A stretch of 7,100 bases of DNA from Candidatus Shapirobacteria bacterium (GTDB lineage: Bacteria; Patescibacteriota; Microgenomatia; UBA12405). The notes below the pieces were generated by a model that did no database searches, was not told the DNA's origin, and worked only from the letters and a program-made list of their open reading frames with translations. Every line of letters starts with the position of its first letter. The stretch's first letter is position 1. Positions 5,514 through 7,100 of the stretch are shown in pieces. The position numbers and the translations under genes were made by a program. The stretch spans positions 1-7,100 of the forward strand of contig QMND01000031.1 of assembly GCA_003647605.1 (NCBI GenBank), in the 5' to 3' direction.

Positions 5514-5682
5514 TGTCCATTTAATTTTTTAATGATGGGCAAGATACTTACAAAATACACAAACATACCGCCACAATCAATCACTAAATCTATCTTTGTT
5601 TTTTATTTTCCTAAAAATAGTTCAATTTTCAAAAAACATCTTATTTTCTCAACTCCACACCAAACTAATGTATACTCTGAAT
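5514..5682. promoter_or_regulatory. Divergent intergenic region between tmk (minus) and the glycosyltransferase gene (plus)
   Basis: This 169-bp AT-rich spacer has no convincing gene and must hold the start signals for both neighbours. On the minus strand TTGATT (5580-5575) and TATTTT (5557-5552), each 4 of 6 to consensus, are exactly 17 bp apart. They form a weak candidate tmk promoter with a leader of about 30 nt. On the plus strand the glycosyltransferase -10 lies at 5671-5676. I see no clear operator palindrome or riboswitch-like structure. Confidence 0.5.
5671..5676 (+). promoter_or_regulatory. Candidate -10 element (TATACT) placing transcription start on ATG 5683
   Basis: TATACT, the same hexamer as before the CAP-protein gene, ends exactly 6 nt before ATG 5683, so the predicted +1 is the A of that codon. 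The gap (CTGAAT) has no Shine-Dalgarno. This argues that translation begins at 5683, not at upstream in-frame ATGs such as 5596, which would precede the predicted transcript start. A recognisable -35 is lacking at the 17-bp position (CTCAAC). Confidence 0.55.
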
Positions 5683-6900
5683 ATGAAAACTAACCAAACC
5701 CAAACAGCCGTTATCGTTATTCCTACTTACAATGAAATCGACAATATCGGTAAAATGCTCGACTATTTATTTACTAAAACTTTTCCATACATTCACCAAA
5801 AAAAAACTAACCAACAAGATTGGAACATGAAAGTTTTAGTGGTTGACGGTAATTCTCCCGATGGAACTGGTAAATTAGTTACCCAAAAAGCCAAAAAGTA
5901 CAAAGAAATTTATCTCTATACTGAAACCAGCAAAGATGGTATCGGAGCCGCCTATTTGAAAGGTTTTAAATATGCCATGTCCAAATTAAAAGCCGATGTG
6001 GTTTTTGAATTTGATGGTGATTTTCAACACCCCCCTGAAACCATTCCTGTTATGCTCCAAGCCATTGAAGATGGTTACGATTATGTCATCGGATCTAGGA
6101 AAATTAAAGGTGGTTCTAATCCAAAAGGTTGGGGATTTAAGAGGGTTTTCTTTTCTGAAGTTGGCGGTTTGGTGGCCCGTCTAATTATGTTTTTTCCTTT
6201 CAAAAACTTTTTCAAAGTTACCGATCCAACCACTGGTTTAAAAGTAACTCGGGTTAAAGGTATTTTAGATCAACTAGATATGGATTATTCTCATCTTTAT
6301 TCAAAAAGTTTTGGTTACAAGTTGGAATTACTTTTCAATACTTTAAAACTAAAACCAAAATTCAAAGAAATTCCTCTAAAATTCCAAGTCAGAACAGCTG
6401 GTGAATCAAAAATTCAAACCCAAACAGCCAAAGATATTTTTAGAGTTGTGTTTTTACTTCGTTGGCATGACGATTTTACCCAAAAATTTCTCAAATTTGG
6501 CACCATAGGCGGATTCGGTTTTTTAATTAACTTTTTTGGTCTAAAAATATTTTCTTCCCTTTATAAAAAGATGCAGTTTCAGATAGGTCTAATCAATTTT
6601 CTAGCTAATGCCACTGCTTCCGAAATTGCTATTATTTCTAATTTTATTGGTAATAATTTGTGGACATTTGCTAAACAAAAAATTACATCTTCAACTCAAA
6701 TCTTGTCTAAATTTGTGGCTTTTAATTTATCTTCTATTGTGGGTGGTATTTTAGTTCCATCTTTTATAATCGGATTAGGCACTCAATTTTTAGGTGACCA
6801 ATATAAAACCATTCTTTTATTTTTAGCTGTCTTTGGTTTTACTGTTCCCTATAACTGGTTTATCTACAATAAGGTTATTTGGAAAAAGAAAAAAGCTTAA
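5683..6900 (+). CDS. DPM1-like GT2 polyprenyl-phosphate glycosyltransferase fused to a GtrA membrane domain
   Basis: A 405-residue bifunctional-looking membrane protein. Residues 8-245 are a family 2 glycosyltransferase of the dolichol-phosphate mannosyltransferase (DPM1) type: VIVIPTYNE (10-18), VVDGNSPDGTG (53-63), FEFDGDFQHPPE (108-119, metal/nucleotide site D111, D113), VIGSRKIKGG (135-144), DPTTGLKVTRV (181-191), FGYKLELLF (210-218) and EIPLKFQVRTAGESK (229-243). Most relatives read VVDDxSPDGT, so Gly56 replaces the second Asp. Residues about 266-400 form a GtrA-type domain with four helices (about 270-290, 304-327, 345-366 and 376-397) and its hallmark NFIGNNLWTF (320-329). The family usually transfers a sugar from a nucleotide donor to a polyprenyl phosphate, with GtrA proposed to help move the lipid-linked sugar across the membrane; the exact sugar is unknown. 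The frame stays open back to 5596, but that extension is A/T-driven. The -10 spacing and the domain start favour 5683. Confidence 0.93.
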   Translation: MKTNQTQTAVIVIPTYNEIDNIGKMLDYLFTKTFPYIHQKKTNQQDWNMKVLVVDGNSPDGTGKLVTQKAKKYKEIYLYTETSKDGIGAAYLKGFKYAMSKLKADVVFEFDGDFQHPPETIPVMLQAIEDGYDYVIGSRKIKGGSNPKGWGFKRVFFSEVGGLVARLIMFFPFKNFFKVTDPTTGLKVTRVKGILDQLDMDYSHLYSKSFGYKLELLFNTLKLKPKFKEIPLKFQVRTAGESKIQTQTAKDIFRVVFLLRWHDDFTQKFLKFGTIGGFGFLINFFGLKIFSSLYKKMQFQIGLINFLANATASEIAIISNFIGNNLWTFAKQKITSSTQILSKFVAFNLSSIVGGILVPSFIIGLGTQFLGDQYKTILLFLAVFGFTVPYNWFIYNKVIWKKKKA

Positions 6901-6922
6901 TAATAATTTAGAGCTAGCTTTT
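6891..6922 (+). terminator. Weak possible terminator after the glycosyltransferase gene
   Basis: AAAAGCT (6891-6897) can pair with AGCTTTT (6916-6922) across the stop codon with an 18-nt loop. The stem is short, has only two G-C pairs, and the U-run is part of the stem, so termination efficiency would be low. Confidence 0.25.
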
Positions 6923-6948
6923 ACCCCTGTTTTCCAAGTTATTATCAT
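6920..6948 (+). promoter_or_regulatory. Candidate promoter for tRNA-Arg
   Basis: TTTACC (6920-6925, 4 of 6 to TTGACA) and TATCAT (6943-6948, 4 of 6 to TATAAT) are separated by 17 bp. They would start transcription about 6 nt before the tRNA 5' end at 6961. A tandem CATAAG duplication (6946-6957) overlaps this area. The tRNA could also be read through from the glycosyltransferase gene. Confidence 0.35.
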
Positions 6949-6960
6949 AAGCATAAGCTT

Positions 6961-7032
6961 GCGTCTATAGTTCAATGGATAGAATATCGGCCTCCGAAGC
7001 CGGTGATGAAGGTTCGACTCCTTCTAGGCGCA
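6961..7032 (+). tRNA. tRNA-Arg, anticodon CCG
   Basis: A 72-nt cloverleaf folds without mismatch. The acceptor stem is GCGTCTA with TAGGCGC (one G-T pair), the D stem GTTC with GAAT, the anticodon stem TCGGC with GCCGG, and the T stem GAAGG with CCTTC around loop TTCGACT. The anticodon loop CTCCGAA (6992-6998) puts CCG at 6994-6996, decoding CGG as arginine. The variable loop is 4 nt (TGAT). The discriminator is A7032, and the genome continues CCCA, so a CCA end is not encoded in register and must be added by CCA nucleotidyltransferase. Position 37 is A6997. E. coli tRNA-Arg(CCG) has G37 here, the substrate base of TrmD. Confidence 0.95.
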
Positions 7033-7049
7033 CCCAAGCTAACATAGTT

Positions 7050-7055
7050 TATAAT
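7050..7055 (+). promoter_or_regulatory. Consensus -10 element (TATAAT) downstream of the tRNA
   Basis: A perfect TATAAT lies 10 nt before an ATG at 7066. The predicted transcript would start around 7062, giving a leader of only about 4 nt, so the following gene would be nearly leaderless. No Shine-Dalgarno is seen. In such AT-rich sequence a consensus hexamer can arise by chance. Confidence 0.4.
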
Positions 7056-7065
7056 TCATTAACTT

Positions 7066-7100
7066 ATGAAATTTAAACCAAACTTAAAAATTTTTAATTC
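7066..7100 (+). CDS. Possible start of a further gene (3' truncated by the window)
   Basis: ATG at 7066 opens a frame that stays open to the window end and gives MKFKPNLKIFN. It is basic at the N-terminus, but too short to identify. Support comes from the TATAAT just upstream and from the dense plus-strand gene packing. The next bases could easily contain a stop. Confidence 0.4.
   Translation, partial: MKFKPNLKIFN

Noticed and set aside
5596..5682. Longer N-terminus for the glycosyltransferase starting at ATG 5596
   Set aside because: The extra 29 residues come from AT-rich intergenic sequence, precede the predicted +1, and lie outside the GT2 domain, which begins normally after the ATG at 5683.
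5322..5693. Plus-strand open frame of 123 codons antisense to tmk
   Set aside because: It lies mostly opposite a clear dTMP kinase, has no recognisable motifs, and its composition (many Phe, Ser, Thr, Asn, Tyr) is that of a shadow frame.
5996..6184. Plus-strand 62-codon frame inside the glycosyltransferase gene
   Set aside because: It is an out-of-frame shadow of the conserved GT2 domain.
7033..7036. Genomically encoded 3' CCA for the tRNA
   Set aside because: The discriminator A7032 is followed by CCCA, so CCA is out of register by one base.
1..7100. A complete new defence, mobile or secretion system
   Set aside because: No nuclease, recombinase, transposase, ATPase motor, toxin or phage gene is visible; the left cluster is only linked by envelope localisation, so I do not claim a system.

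Overview
The window looks like chromosomal DNA from a low-GC, ultra-small bacterium of the Candidate Phyla Radiation (Patescibacteria), most likely a Microgenomates-type lineage. This is inferred from gene content and style: threonine/proline-rich surface proteins, a lamin-tail-domain exoprotein, a CAP-domain membrane protein whose N-terminus resembles CPR homologues, a shortened TrmD, a DPM1-like glycosyltransferase fused to GtrA, and very tight gene packing. No taxonomic marker such as rRNA is present, so the assignment is provisional.

Layout. Positions 1-4163 hold five plus-strand genes, of which the four complete ones encode exported or membrane proteins. They are the T/P-rich tail of a truncated gene (1-162), a 556-residue multidomain exoprotein with a cysteine-rich three-helix C-terminus (155-1825), a YibE/F-family membrane protein (1880-2992), a CAP-domain membrane protein starting with GTG (3031-3894) and an 89-residue three-helix membrane protein (3894-4163). 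The last of these converges on and overlaps trmD by 9 nt. The minus strand carries tmk (5513-4830) followed by trmD (4805-4155), a nucleotide/tRNA-maturation pair. A 169-bp divergent intergenic region separates tmk from a plus-strand GT2-GtrA glycosyltransferase (best start 5683, end 6900). Next come tRNA-Arg(CCG) (6961-7032) and the first codons of another gene (from 7066).

How it works together. The left half is an envelope/surface neighbourhood, and the glycosyltransferase probably adds to envelope glycan or lipid-linked sugar synthesis. The middle is housekeeping. No defence system, phage, IS element, CRISPR array or toxin-antitoxin pair is visible.

The most notable non-coding signal is a repeated start architecture. 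Three plus-strand genes have a -10-like hexamer (TAGAAT, TATACT, TATACT) ending exactly 6 nt before the start codon, which places the predicted transcription start on the first base of the gene (leaderless mRNA). The one gene that overlaps its upstream neighbour by a single base (3894) instead has a good Shine-Dalgarno sequence. Also notable are the unclassified C-terminal membrane module of the exoprotein, the higher GC of tmk, and a tRNA-Arg(CCG) with A37 encoded near a gene for the G37 methylase.
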